From NCBI RefSeq assembly GCF_000003815.2, contig NC_049980.1, forward strand, positions 34,409,139-34,454,213: a DNA stretch of 45,075 bases, given 5' to 3'. Positions 10,101 through 19,752 of the stretch are shown here, piece after piece. The first letter of the stretch is position 1; each line of letters opens with the position of its first letter. The notes under the pieces were generated by a model that worked only from the letters and a program-made list of their open reading frames with translations, had not been told where the DNA came from and did not search any database. A program made the translations under genes and the position numbers. The DNA comes from Branchiostoma floridae (taxonomy: Eukaryota; Chordata; Leptocardii; Amphioxiformes; Branchiostomatidae).

Positions 10101-13100
10101 TAAACACATATATCATTAACAGCTACAATAGTTTAAAAAAAGCTACAATAGTGTACTAAACTAACATAATTGATGAAACCACCTGTCACCATTCCCCAGG
10201 GAGTTCCTGAACAAGGCGTGGATGAAACCTGACAAAGCCACCCGGGCGCCACACATCATGCTCACCAGCAAGAGATTCAATGAGGTACTGAAACCTGTAT
10301 AGCGTAGAATAGAGTATAGTAAGGGTAGAGTAGGGTAGAGTAGGGTAGGGTAGGGTAGAATAGAATAGAATAGAATAGAATAGAATAGAATGGAATAGAA
10401 TAGAGTGGAGTGGAGTGGAGTAGAGTAGGGGACTGGTCGATATTTAGCGGGGGGGGAGGGCCGGTCGTCAGAGGGGGGAGGGCCTAGGAAAAAAAATTTG
10501 AGCCGGGGGGAGGGCCTAGGAAAAAAAATTTGAGCCGGGGGGAGGGCCTAGGAAAAAATTTTTATCGGACTACCAGCAAAATTTGTCCCTCAAAATGCCG
10601 GAAATTGGCGTTTCAGAGGGTCAAGATTTCAAAATTTCCCCAGGCCTCCACAAGCTTGAGACGCCTCGCACCCGAGGTTCGGCGCCCGACATGGTAAAAA
10701 GAAAAAGGCCGGTGGCTCGCCGCTCCACATGTTGAAAATTCGCTCAGTAATATTTCACTGCCGCGCCTTTGACTCTATCTCTGTTTAACACCGCTACAAT
10801 GTTGTAAAAATATTGATGTTACAGTGTTCATTTACCGTTTTAACGCTTGTATTAATAGAGGTGGGCGGAAAAATAAAAAAAAAATAAAATATAACGTTAC
10901 TTCCGGTTTGCAATGCTACCATTCAGTCACGGTGACAAAATTTAGCGTACTTGCATATCTAGTCAACATCTGCGCACCAACACATGCCGGTATTTTCCTC
11001 ATATTTTACCGCAAAAATGACATGAAAATGCGTATTTTTTTTTCATAATTTGGAACGCTCTGGAAGATGACTTGCGACAAAGTGCCGTCTGTGAAACGGC
11101 CGGTGAGACTTGTGAATTCAGCTTTCCGCGTTTCATGTCGCTTTCTCTCGCTGTACATCGTCAGCAAACTTGTGTGTTTGGAGATCAAAATCTTTGTCGA
11201 CAATGTGTAATTTGCTTAGAAGGAAAAAAGACGACTGTCACAGGGCTTGGCGCATCGTGAGGGCTTGGAATATTTTGCTTGGCGCAACGTGATTTTAAAC
11301 CCACTGCGCTACCTGAAATTTTGCAGACAGGGCACCTCTTTCCCCACTACTATATTATAAAATCTTACACAACGTCCTTGTTGTAACCTGTACAGCTAGC
11401 AGCGAGTGCTCGACTTGGGAACTATCATAATTATCAAAAGCACGGAGTACAAGACGTGTGCAAGCCGATTCCCACGTAGGACATGCTGTTGTACGTGTCG
11501 TTACCATGGCAACAGCCTTGGCTGCAGTCTTTAGATGTACCGATTGGACAGGGCGTGCCACTTTGTGCGTAAAATCGAATTAACTTGCGACCAATCACAG
11601 CCCGCAGCGGCGCCAAAAAGGCGGTAAATGTCAATCAAGAAGAAGCGCGAACTATGGGAATAACCCGTGAAACTGCAATGTTTGGGACTGGACAACATAC
11701 ACAAGTCTCGCCAAGGCGTCGACTTGTCAAGTAGAAGTGGATGACGCGGAAACTATTGCTTCTACTACAAGTGTTGAGGGACAAGGAGAAGGGGCAGCGG
11801 TGGAGTCAGGGCTGGCAAAGATCGCGAGGAAACGATGTCGGAGCCGCGGTGGACGGCTCGAGCCTCTCAAATCAAAGAAAAATGGCGCAAGAGGCGACAG
11901 TGTCTTTGTCACGTCGGAGACGAGTGGTGTGTGACGTCTGTTTACAGTTTGCACCAGGAGGACGATTCCTTTGTCGATAGTTTTAAAACTATGAAAATCG
12001 GAAGCTTGACAGTTCATGAGTCCTGTGATACAGGCACAGCTACTGAGAAAAGAATCTGAACTAACGTGTCAAAAAATAAATGAATTCCCGTCAAAATGCC
12101 ATTTCGTACAGGTTCCGGGTGATTCCGATCGGAGTTTGCAGGCATTGCAAATTAGAATCGTGAATAAAAGTGAATGTTACCGAAGAAATAGTATCATAAT
12201 TCTTTGTCATGCTTGTTCATGTGCCAGTACACCTAGAACACCAGTACAAATGGCCTTTTGATTTAGAACTTTTCTTTAATACGCGCTAACATGTTGCTGC
12301 AACATCGAGCGGGCGTGCCACTTTGTAAATATTTTTTTTCAAATCATCGCAATATCCCTACTATGTGCAGGCCCATTCTGTCATTTTTGACCGACAAAAT
12401 GGATATACAAAAAATGCGTGGCATTTTTAAAAGATCTCCCGAGTAGAAGTCTGCGTTCTAACGCCCCGGGAGAGGTAGAGACTGAAGGCAACCGGTCGAC
12501 CCCGGCCCGCCGTGGGAAAATCGTCCTTACGCTTCGGCGCCCCCCTCCCCACTACAGTTTTGGTTAGTCGCATCGTGCTGACGTTTTTGTTGGCATTTTC
12601 CCCCGAGTCACAGTCAGTTATTGCCACCACAGAACCAACAAGTCCCAAAGGTATGTATATTATTTGAAAATAGTCTCCGACAAGCTACTCCGGGGCGGGG
12701 CGCGCGCCGCCAGCGGCGCAAATCTACTAGCTAAAATCCAGGTACAAAATACTTTTGCAGTGTTGTTTGGACTAGTAGAGTGGCATCATTTATGAATATC
12801 AAAAGAATAAAGTAGCCTCCATGAAGAATATATTTATGGGCTCCGAGCCATTCAATTTCCCTTTTTTCCTAGGGGTAAGAGATCTGCTTCGCGACTAAAA
12901 ACGGAAAACCAGTATCAGTATGGCGTAAAGGATATTTCCAAGCGGGAGCGCGGTGATTTATTTGCGTCTTGAATATTTTTCAAATTTGATAGGAGGGGGG
13001 AGGGCCTAGGAAAAATATTTTGACTTGGGGGGAGGGCCTAGGAAAAAAATTTTGACCGGGGGGGGAGGGCCTAAGAAAAATTTTTTGACCCGACCCTCTG

Positions 13101-16011
13101 ACGACCGGCCCTCCCCCCCCGCTAAATATCGACCAGTCCCTAGAGTAGCGTAGCGTAGAGTATAATAGAGTAGAGCAGAGCGGAGTAGAGCAGAGTAGAG
13201 TAGAGCAGAGTAGAGTAGAGTAGAGTAGAGTAGAGTAGAGTAGAGTAGAGTAGAGTAGAGTAGAGTAGGGTAGAGTAGGGTAGAGTCGGGTAGAGTAGAG
13301 TAGAGTAGAGTAGAGTAGAGTAGAATATAGTAGAGTAGAGTAGAGTAGGGTAGAGTAGAGCAGAGTTAGGGAGAGTACTGCAGTGTAGAGTAGAATAGAA
13401 CAGAATATAGAGTTTAGTAGAGTAGAGTAGAGTAGAACAGAATATGGAGTTTAGTTGAGTCAAGGTCACAGATTTTGATCACTCAACTGTTATCATCTAG
13501 TGTTTTTAACCGACAATGATGAACAACTCTGTTACAGGTGAGTAAACTAGTGGCGTCTGAAGTTGTCAGCCAGCCGACCATCCCCGGACGAGCTAGTGCC
13601 ATCGAGAAATGGACGGCAGTCGCCGACATCTGCAGGTTTGTGGGAAACTTTTCGTGTTGTTACAGTGTTCATTTTGTATAAAGACGTAAGGAAGGTAAAC
13701 TTGAAGAGGATTTAAGGAAATGAAGACAGGAACAGTTAATTATTCACATGTGTGCTATTGCAATATTATGCCAGTAGGTACTCAGTCTGAGTGACGAGGC
13801 TGTTTTACATGCTCGAGGCACCTCCTTCGACACAGAACCCCCATTTTATGTCCCTTCCGGAAGACGAATGCCCCAATCCCTTACAATATGTCTGAGCTGA
13901 GCCGACCCAGGGATCGAACTCAGGCTCACGGGTCTACGGAATTGGATCCAGATGGCCAAGCAGCGGGGTTGCATTACCGCTCAGCCACAGATGCACATTG
14001 ATACACAGTACTGAATTAAGCCTGTTTCTCTTGTAATCAAAGTGTTTTCTCTTAGAAGCTAGTTAGCAACTAAATTAATTAGGTAAACATAGAGTATACC
14101 CTGACTGCTGATGTCCCTCTTTTACAGGTGTATGCACAACTACAACTCTGTTCTCGAGATCACGTCGGCATTCCAGAATAGCGCCATCTACAGACTCAAG
14201 AAAACATGGGAAAAGGTCTCCAAACAGGTCAGAATGAATGAGCACGATATTTGTGGTTGACATAAAGGGAAAGAAATCGTAGCCATTCCGTAACGTGGAT
14301 ATCAAATCTCTTTAAAAACAACCGGTACACTTGTCAATGTTTCGGTCACCGTCTTACCTAGTGCTGCATTGTGAAGTAGGACCGGTCAGTATTGCCCTGA
14401 AGAAGACGACAGACGGTCACCGAAACGTCGGCAGATGTTGATGTACTGGTTTTATAGATGACAGTTTGGGGGATGTTTCCTTTTATAGTTTGAGGAACAC
14501 ATTGTTACGAGTTTTATCTTTAGTGAAATGAAGCATCATGATTTCATTTTCTATATTTCAGACCAAACAGCTTGTAGAGAAACTGAAGAATCTGGTGTCG
14601 TCTGATGGTAGATTCAAAAACATGAGGAATGAACTACACAGGTACGTACCTGTTTAAGATACTCAATTAAATGGTGGCGGTGGGAGGAGAGGGCTGGGCT
14701 AGACACAGTTGATAACAACCCTAAAAAAACGAGACAACCTTAACCTTTTAGTCAAAGTCATTATATTTTTATGGATTTCCAGATGTGACCCTCCATGCGT
14801 GCCATACTTAGGAGTGTACCTGACAGACTTGGCTTTCATAGAGGACGGAGCACCAAACTTTACCGAAGATGGCCTGGTCAATTTTTCAAAGATGAGAATG
14901 GTACGTACACAAGACCGCAAATTCATCACAGAAATTAAAGTTTATAGGGCAACTTTCATGGAAGTCAATGTCATATGGACATAACTTGTCGTCACTTCAT
15001 AGTTATGAAAATACTGTCGAAATGTGTTTGTGTTTGGAGCGAAGTCAAACTCATTTTTGGACGAGAAATTCCAAAAGACCTCTAGGAGATGGCACTTATA
15101 CTTTGTACCTATTCAATTTGTCGCTAACCATTGAAAAGAACGACGATAAAATCAAGAAACAGATAGAGATATTGCCATCTAGACAACACTAGCCTAAATT
15201 CTAGCAGGCACATGAACTGCTGATATTGTCCTTTATTGCTCTTACCTTTAAGTTGTAATTGGTCTTTGCAATAATCCTGTTCTCTTTCCCAGATTGCACA
15301 TGTTATCCGGGAACTGCGACAGTACCAACAGACACCGTACAAAATAGAATATGATCCTAAGGTAAGAACATGGATTTCTTCTTGTAGCCATCGCTGCCCT
15401 ACCACAAGTTATTTACGGATCTGTCATCAAAAAGGGGACCTTTACGTTCGTTTCTCATATTACAATTTTCAACTATATATCCGTACACAAAATAAAGCGC
15501 TTACCAACAAGCTTTCGATCAGTCCTCTAATCCTTATCAAGGTAAAATGACCCAAAGCCTACGTCACACATCCAGACCGTAAGTGTGACGTCAGCAAAGG
15601 GTCAAAGGTGCTTGGAAGTCGGTATCGGCCCCCGTCTCGGTTGAGGGAAGGTTGGTGGGCTCTCATGTAAATGGCCTGTTCCACTCCCATGAAAAAGCAA
15701 TCCTGTTCGAAATCAAGAATTTTCACCTTGTCGAAATCCCCAGGTGTGTTCCGGTGATTCTATATGAATGTTTGTTTGCCATTCTCCAGGTGACGAGTTA
15801 CCTGCTCGACCAGGCGCTCATCCTGGTCGACGACGCTCTGTAGTAGTGTTATATGCCAATCTGAATATCCTCACGTCCGTTTCTTATTCTCCAGGTGACG
15901 AGTTACCTGCTAGACCAGGCGCTTATCCTTGACGACGACGCTCTGTACGCCGCGTCTCTGCAGATCGAGCCGAGGATGAGCCCGAGTGCCTCCGCCAGCA
16001 GCGGGTCCTGA
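7025..16011 (+). CDS. RASGRF: RASGRF-type Ras guanine-nucleotide exchange factor, 3' half (11 coding exons)
   Basis: Joined coding exons: 7025-7155, 7443-7555, 8549-8615, 9481-9578, 10200-10284, 13538-13635, 14128-14227, 14562-14641, 14783-14900, 15293-15361, 15895-16011. They give 357 residues and a TGA at 16009-16011, with GT/AG borders and continuous phase. Family knowledge: RASGRF1/2 load GTP on Ras (and Rac via a DH domain) at the plasma membrane downstream of calcium-calmodulin. Seen here: REM domain ([17 protein letters not shown]...KAASNILR, about residues 15-80), then the complete CDC25 catalytic domain with [38 protein letters not shown], the [14 protein letters not shown] block, RLKKTW and the catalytic-hairpin region [18 protein letters not shown]. 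The ending [12 protein letters not shown]...YAASLQIEP matches the vertebrate C terminus. The N-terminal PH, coiled-coil, IQ, DH and second PH exons are upstream and were not found in 1-7000. An alternative last exon lies at 15790. The paralogue (GRF1 versus GRF2) cannot be told and an invertebrate pro-orthologue is expected. Confidence 0.93.
7443..7555 (+). CDS. RASGRF: RASGRF exon b (REM domain)
   Basis: Acceptor TTTTGCCCTGCAG, donor CTCAG/GTACTT. Encodes [20 protein letters not shown] and [17 protein letters not shown], the hydrophobic helical core of the REM domain, which stabilises the catalytic helical hairpin. Confidence 0.93.
8175..8492. mobile_element. Foldback MITE in RASGRF intron, 82-bp arms
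   Basis: Left arm 8175-8256 and right arm 8411-8492 are inverted near-copies (ATTGAAGATTTTCCACTGTC against its complement at the right; inner end TCGACCTTCTTCAGGA). The central part, with CGGCCCCCGTCTGTGTTGAG and TGTAGATGGCCT, matches 15620-15690 in a later intron, so it is a multi-copy family. Confidence 0.8.
8549..8615 (+). CDS. RASGRF: RASGRF exon c (REM to CDC25 linker)
   Basis: Acceptor TTATTGTCCAG, donor AAG/GTGAGG. Encodes (R)[22 protein letters not shown]. It occupies the position of the RTLTQEDPGD linker of vertebrate proteins but is more charged and diverged. Confidence 0.9.
8670..8782 (+). repeat. Retroelement 3' end, copy B
   Basis: Second copy of the 4733-4832 tail, ending AATAAACCAATCATTATTATCATTATCAT. 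The simple ATT/ATC tail is longer than in copy A. Confidence 0.65.
9165..9450. mobile_element. Foldback MITE with paired CRE palindromes
   Basis: Long inverted arms: GTTATTAAACTAGTTTAACT at the left matches the complement at 9431-9450, and inner arms with CCACTGCTGTCGTGACGTCA at the left pair with 9325-9358. Each inner arm has a full TGACGTCA. The loop (about 60 bp) contains CACGTG. It lies in the RASGRF intron before exon d. Confidence 0.85.
9481..9578 (+). CDS. RASGRF: RASGRF exon d (CDC25 SCR1)
   Basis: Acceptor TTTGGTTACAG, donor TACGA/GTGAGT. Encodes [33 protein letters not shown], the first conserved block of the CDC25 fold. Confidence 0.95.
10036..10085 (-). repeat. Retroelement tail, (GTCAA)n-type
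   Basis: GTCAAGTCAAGTCAAGTTTATTTCACAGCG reads on the minus strand as an AATAAA-type 3' end with TTGAC units. The same tail type, plus orientation, occurs near 43372-43390. Confidence 0.45.
10200..10284 (+). CDS. RASGRF: RASGRF exon e (CDC25 domain)
   Basis: Acceptor CCATTCCCCAG, donor GAG/GTACTG. Completes [32 protein letters not shown], corresponding to the vertebrate EEFFGQGWMK block. Confidence 0.93.
10305..10428 (+). repeat. Pentanucleotide satellite, left part
   Basis: TAGAG/TAGGG/TAGAA/TGGAG units continuing until the inserted element at 10429. It is the same array as 13141-13460, interrupted by that insertion. Confidence 0.85.
10429..13140. mobile_element. 2.7-kb DNA transposon-like element with 47-bp terminal inverted repeats
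   Basis: The first 47 bases (from GGGACTGGTCGATATTTAGC through the G8 run to GTCAGAGGG) are the exact reverse complement of the last 47. TAGAGTAG stands on both sides (10421-10428 and 13141-13148), an 8-bp target duplication as in hAT and P superfamilies, though the target is a TAGAG array, so the duplication is ambiguous. Inside each end are about three roughly 30-bp units with GAGGGCCTAGGAAAAA in the same (direct) orientation. The interior has short open frames (e.g. 11737-11934 and 12016-12261) with no recognisable transposase; it is probably non-autonomous or contains captured DNA, including a GC-rich CCAAT-bearing stretch near 11590-11640. Confidence 0.8.
10560..10650. repeat. Dispersed repeat block shared with HSP90B1 intron
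   Basis: CAGCAAAATTTGTCCCTCAA and TTTCAGAGGGTCAAGATTT recur with few changes at 43767-43850. This shows the interior of the transposon-like element includes a family present elsewhere. Confidence 0.55.
13141..13462 (+). repeat. Pentanucleotide satellite (TAGAG)n, right part
   Basis: Mostly TAGAG with TAGGG, CAGAG and CGGAG variants; the opposite strand is open as a Tyr-Ser-Thr-Leu-Leu repeat over 109 codons, which is a low-complexity artefact. Confidence 0.9.
13538..13635 (+). CDS. RASGRF: RASGRF exon f (CDC25 SCR2)
   Basis: Acceptor CTCTGTTACAG, donor TGCAG/GTTTGT. Encodes [32 protein letters not shown]. The IEKW.AVADIC stretch is near-invariant in RASGRF proteins. The exon itself begins GTGAGT, donor-like but in frame. 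Confidence 0.95.
13770..13996 (-). mobile_element. tRNA-headed SINE
   Basis: On the minus strand, an A box (TGGCTGAGCGG, about 13975-13989) and B box (GAGTTCGATCCC, about 13908-13920) head the element. The body carries GTCTTCCGGAAGGGACATAA, GAGGAGGTGCCTC-like sequence, CAGCCTCGTCACTCA and GTACCTACTGGC. The same body is fused to a 5S-rRNA-like head at 29641-29856. Such head swapping is known in the deuterostome Deu-SINE group; assignment to that group is inferred. Confidence 0.8.
14128..14227 (+). CDS. RASGRF: RASGRF exon g (CDC25 domain)
   Basis: Acceptor CCCTCTTTTACAG, donor CAG/GTCAGA. Encodes (R)[33 protein letters not shown], with the conserved N.N...EI and RLK.TW motifs. Confidence 0.95.
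14312..14455. mobile_element. Foldback MITE with TTTCGGTGACC-type arms
   Basis: Arms AAACAACCGGTACACTTGTC-AATGTTTCGGTCACCG and GGTCACCGAAACGTC-GGCAGATGTTGATGTACTGG are inverted copies. The inner part CCCTGAAGAAGACGACAGACGGTCACCGAAAC resembles the minus strand of 8811-8858 (CCTGAGGAAGGTGACAGACAAGGTCACCGAAAC), so both belong to one family. Confidence 0.7.
14562..14641 (+). CDS. RASGRF: RASGRF exon h (CDC25 domain)
   Basis: Acceptor TCTATATTTCAG, donor CACAG/GTACGT. Encodes [26 protein letters not shown]. Confidence 0.93.
14783..14900 (+). CDS. RASGRF: RASGRF exon i (catalytic hairpin region)
   Basis: Acceptor ATGGATTTCCAG, donor ATG/GTACGT. Encodes (R)[39 protein letters not shown], the most conserved segment of CDC25-type exchange factors, next to the helical hairpin that opens the Ras nucleotide site. 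Confidence 0.96.
15293..15361 (+). CDS. RASGRF: RASGRF exon j
   Basis: Acceptor TTCTCTTTCCCAG, donor AAG/GTAAGA. Encodes [23 protein letters not shown]; phase 0 at both ends, so it can join either candidate last exon. Confidence 0.93.
15490..15720. mobile_element. MITE-like repeat related to 8175-8492
   Basis: Shares CGGTATCGGCCCCCGTCT, GTTGAGG and CATGTAAATGGCCTGTTCCA with the centre of the 8175-8492 foldback element. TACGTCACACATCCAGACC and its imperfect complement around 15560-15595 form a short inverted pair. Ends not defined. Confidence 0.55.
15790..15843 (+). CDS. RASGRF: RASGRF duplicated last exon, early-stop version
   Basis: A tandem copy (105-bp offset) of the true last exon, with its own acceptor GCCATTCTCCAG. 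It reads [17 protein letters not shown] and then TAG TAG, where the downstream copy continues YAASLQIEP. If spliced to exon j it gives an in-frame protein 21 residues shorter, with a novel Val before the acidic pair. It could be a functional alternative terminal exon or a dying duplicate; it lacks a visible polyadenylation signal before the next copy. Most differences from the other copy are silent. Confidence 0.6.
   Translation: MTSYLLDQALILVDDAL
15895..16011 (+). CDS. RASGRF: RASGRF last coding exon
   Basis: Acceptor TTCTTATTCTCCAG; 38 codons and [23 protein letters not shown] then [18 protein letters not shown]. The LQIEP ending aligns with vertebrate LRIEPKLP and supports this copy as the main terminus. 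Confidence 0.92.
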   Translation: MTSYLLDQALILDDDALYAASLQIEPRMSPSASASSGS

Positions 16012-18452
16012 TTTTCTACACAGCTCCTCAACGGGAAACACAACATCATCAATTAAAGACAAGAAAACCTTCCACGATGCACATTTTTACCTGGCTAGCT
16101 CCTCCACTGGAAAACTCAGACTACTAAGACACTGTTACGATCTGTAGGTGGATTTTACACAGCCGTACGTAGATAGGAGGGATGTTAAAGAATAGATGAT
16201 ACCGCGTACAGCCTTCGTACAAGATGTGAGCGGAAGCGCAGCTTGCTGAGGGGATTGCCCGTCTAGAAGAGTGGCAGCTCGACCGACTGGATTCTACACA
16301 CCACCACGGGTGCCTACAGTCAAGGGAGGACCGAGTGGGAGAAGCGAGACGTTTCGCCATTTTCACACGATATCAACCATTGTTTTTCGGACCAAATGAA
16401 CTAACTGCAACAGAACATTCAACTAGACGACACTTTCTATCTACCTTTGTGACCAAGATGCATGTGGATGTTCCAAAAGATGGAGGTATCGTGTACATAT
16501 CTTCAACCAAGCTGCCAACAACAAGTAGACAGAGCAATTTTCAATCAACACACAGAGAGGAGTACACAATGGTGTGGGCCAACACATGCACCGGCACTGC
16601 AACAGGACCAGTGTGAACCTGGAGTTTGTGACTACCGGGGAGATGTTGTTGTTGGTTGTTGTTATGAGGTAACGTTGCCAGCGGTTGCCAACGAAAGTGC
16701 GCTGATGCCAAACCAAACTGTCGCCCAACGGCCAACGGGATTTCAGAGGCAGGGTGAATCCGCGAACCAGGTGTATCGGACAGGAGGAGGTAACCTGCAG
16801 AACAACCTTCCAGCTACCGATGTGTGTGATGGGAACATATTTATGTTACATACCAATCATTAAGGTGTTTGAAGAAATCAGGTAAAGGTTTCCTCATTAA
16901 ACGATCAAAATGCTTAGATACTTTGCGAAGTAAGTTGTAACGAAACCGTGATTCTAATGTGAAGATTTTCTACCATTCATGTTTTATCGTGGACTTTCAA
17001 TGATGATGGACTTTTTTTCCTTTAACACAGTCTACATTTAATTTCAGTGTACTTTTAATGAGAAACAACTATAACACAACATACGACAATCCTCCTACTT
17101 TAAGGCATCTCCCTGTGATGCAACACAGACACATCCAAACTAAAAGCAGAAGAGTTTAAAGCTACTGTGAATATCTAACAGAGAACCAATATTGCAATAA
17201 GAGTGATCGAGCTCGATCCCAGGTACGAATTTTGAAGCATTAATAGCGACACACTTCGCGAGAATCCGCTAGAATCTACTGTGAAGACCAAAACTATTTT
17301 CGTTGACGTTCTGTGAGCCATTTGTAAATATGATTTTTCACCTCTCGTAAGATTGTCATAGTGACATCCGTATGAGGAATACTGAAGCTCACTTGAATAG
17401 TAGATAAACAAAGCTTGTGAAGTAGGGTAGAGTTTAGTTTCACCTTTATAAAGGTTGCTACATTCGACGTCCAAGCAACGCCAGGGAACTGTTGATGATG
17501 TTAAAGCAAACGTCAAACTTCGCCCAAATTTACTGATCGTCAGAAGTCACTGAAGTTCACAATCGCCATAGAATGTTTTGCTTGACTCCTATGAATTGTG
17601 CAGCGATCGCTCGATAGAACACCGACGCAATGGCTGCGCTTAATGCCCGTTAGAATTTGTAAACAAATCGTCGTCGGGCCAACTGTTTTGTTATACTTGC
17701 GCGGTTAGAAATCTGCCCAATTGTAGGGAGAAAACCGCGGGGAAAAACAGCCAAATTCTTTAATGCTGAAAGACGGTCAAACACAGGCAATGCAAAAAAA
17801 GGAATTAACGTGGGGGAAGTCGTTTTAGCCATTAAACTCCCTTCAGAAAGATAATAATTTTGTCTTCTATCGCAAAATACGACACTACTATCGACATCAC
17901 TTTGTGGAAAATGATTAAAATTTGACTGTACTTTCTGGCAACCGTGAAGTAAATTGAACGAATGTTGAAACATCCATTGAGTTTTCAACCCACCATTTTG
18001 GTTTTTAGATCACCTCTATAAAAGCCATGTGAACTGTGAGCCTTGGTCGCTGTTGTTGCTTTTGTAATGTAGAAATTGACATATGTGACTGTGTCGCCCA
18101 CATGAATACCATAGGTGACAGCAGTTCAAATTAAGGGGAGTAGCTGCGCTCTGTTGATGATTGTGCGTCACGTATACGTCATTGCGACATAGTGTGCATA
18201 CCCGGGGTCTTTGCCTTTTGAATGTACCACTACAGAAAATGCCGCACGTGTCCTTATGACAAAAAGGCAATAGTCAGACAATCATTCCAGACGTTCTAAG
18301 ATACACAGAAATCTTAAGTTCTACTCATTTCCCAAGTCTGGGCACTCTCAGCCAAACAAAAGAGCCATTTGTGGTAACAGAACTGGTTCCTCACATTTCG
18401 TTACGACAACCAAGACTTACGTACGCAAATAATTTCATCACGTTGGTAGAGT
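16012..18452 (+). other. Probable RASGRF 3' UTR and intergenic DNA
   Basis: No coding exon supported. ATTAAA at 16052-16057 and again at 16896-16901 are candidate polyadenylation signals; neither can be chosen without transcripts. Open frames on both strands (e.g. 16462-16863 plus, 17650-17988 minus) lack family similarity and splice context. Confidence 0.4.
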
Positions 18453-18727
18453 ATATATAGGATAATTCTTTTACACAAACCAATTACTTTGCTTAGCTTC
18501 GCTGTCCCTCAGAGCTTCTAACTGGAGTTCTGCTTCTCGCCGCTACGTGTAGCTGATGTAGGTGTCGCTTTTGCGCCAAGAACACAATCCCAAACGTGGC
18601 TAATCCCAAACTAGGGGGCATACAAGCTTAGCCACGCTTGGGATTGTTTTCTCGCCGCAAAAGCGCCACCTAGCGATGGGAGGCAGAACTACAGTTAGAA
18701 GCCATGTGTCAGAGAATTCTCCTATAT
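18453..18727. mobile_element. Hairpin (foldback) MITE, about 275 bp
   Basis: Nested inverted arms: TATATAGGATAATTCT/AGAATTCTCCTATAT at the ends, GCTTCTAACTGGAGTTCTGC against its complement, and AGGTGTCGCTTTTGCG...ACAATCCCAAACGTGGCTAA against TTAGCCACGCTTGGGATTGT...CGCAAAAGCGCCACCT. Loop about 20 bp. The left outer arm has about 30 extra bases. A TATATATAG inside the left end is repeat sequence, not promoter evidence. Confidence 0.85.
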
Positions 18728-19618
18728 CCAATTCCAAGACTTCGTAGCATACATACACAGTGTTGTTCCGATTAATGCTTTACCTCAGGAAAATGGACTT
18801 ATGATAGAACGAGATACATGAAGTGTACGGACATTAACTTGTACAGACGAAACGCCAGAGTCACATCATTCTTACCAGCCATGAGAGGAAGGGTTTCGAA
18901 CGCAGCTTGAAATAAGGTGCATAACTCAAATTTCGGAGCATAATAGTATACTAGCAGTATGAAATCTTCTATCTTTATCTTCTACATTTCCAACGATTGT
19001 GGTCATTACTTTCCAGTCGACGTCCTTTTCAAAATCAGTATTTAAGTGGCGAGAAAAAAACAAGCCCTAAGGGTTAAACGTGACTATGGTTGTGTGGGTC
19101 GTGTTCCTCATGCCACGATATTTACGAACGAAGAAATGGTCAAAACGTTGGAGGAGGATTCCATTCGTGTTTGAACTGGAAAATGCTTTCCCTTCTCTTC
19201 TCTTAATTGTGCACATTATTTCTAGGTTAGGCCGCAAAGTAACTGATCGCCCCCTCGTGCGTTCTGAACCTACAGACTTGCAAGCAAAGGCACTAGCTCT
19301 GTTGTTTTTATTTAGATCTTATCGTTTGAAGAAGGAAATGAACAGACCACTGGAAGAATAATCGTAGTTATAATAAGCCAGCCACAATTGCAACTGCACA
19401 TGTGCATTGAAGGTAATATGTCAAAGTTGAGGGCCCCTAAGACATATACAAAAGTCGTCTGGGCATGTGTTAAAGATGGTCTGGGAAGAATTGGTCGACA
19501 TGTTATGGAGGCCTTGACCTTTGACACGTTACCCACAATCCTCTCACTGCGCATGTGGGGTTTAAACCATGAACTACCTTTTAGGATCTTTCCTTGTTTA
19601 GACTAATATTGTACACTG
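18728..19618. other. Intergenic DNA, nothing recognised
   Basis: A 93-codon plus-strand open frame at 19080-19361 is basic and hydrophobic but shows no family motif, signal or splice partner. Nothing else was supported. Confidence 0.35.
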
Positions 19619-19752
19619 GTGTGCATTTGTTTACATGTGTGTACATGCGTGTACACATTTGTTTACATGTGTGTACATGCGTGTACACATTTGTTTACAT
19701 GTGTGTACATGCGTGTACACATATGTGTGCACGTGCGTGTACACATGTGTGT
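19619..19752 (+). repeat. 32-bp minisatellite, about four units
   Basis: Unit CATTTGTTTACATGTGTGTA-CATGCGTGTACA repeated three times with a degenerate purine-pyrimidine alternating (TG/CA-rich, Z-DNA-prone) end. Cys/His/Thr-rich open frames on both strands are artefacts of the repeat. Confidence 0.9.

Noticed and set aside
13140-13469. 109-codon Tyr-Ser-Thr-Leu-Leu minus-strand frame
   Set aside because: It is the pentanucleotide satellite read as protein; a five-base period without stops stays open in several frames.
14395-14432. Hammerhead ribozyme in the 14312-14455 foldback element
   Set aside because: CTGAAGA and GAAAC are present, but the stem between them (GACGAC against GTCACC) does not pair, so this copy is not a ribozyme.
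16462-16863. 133-codon plus-strand frame downstream of RASGRF
   Set aside because: No splice partner, no recognised domain, and it lies in the likely 3' UTR.
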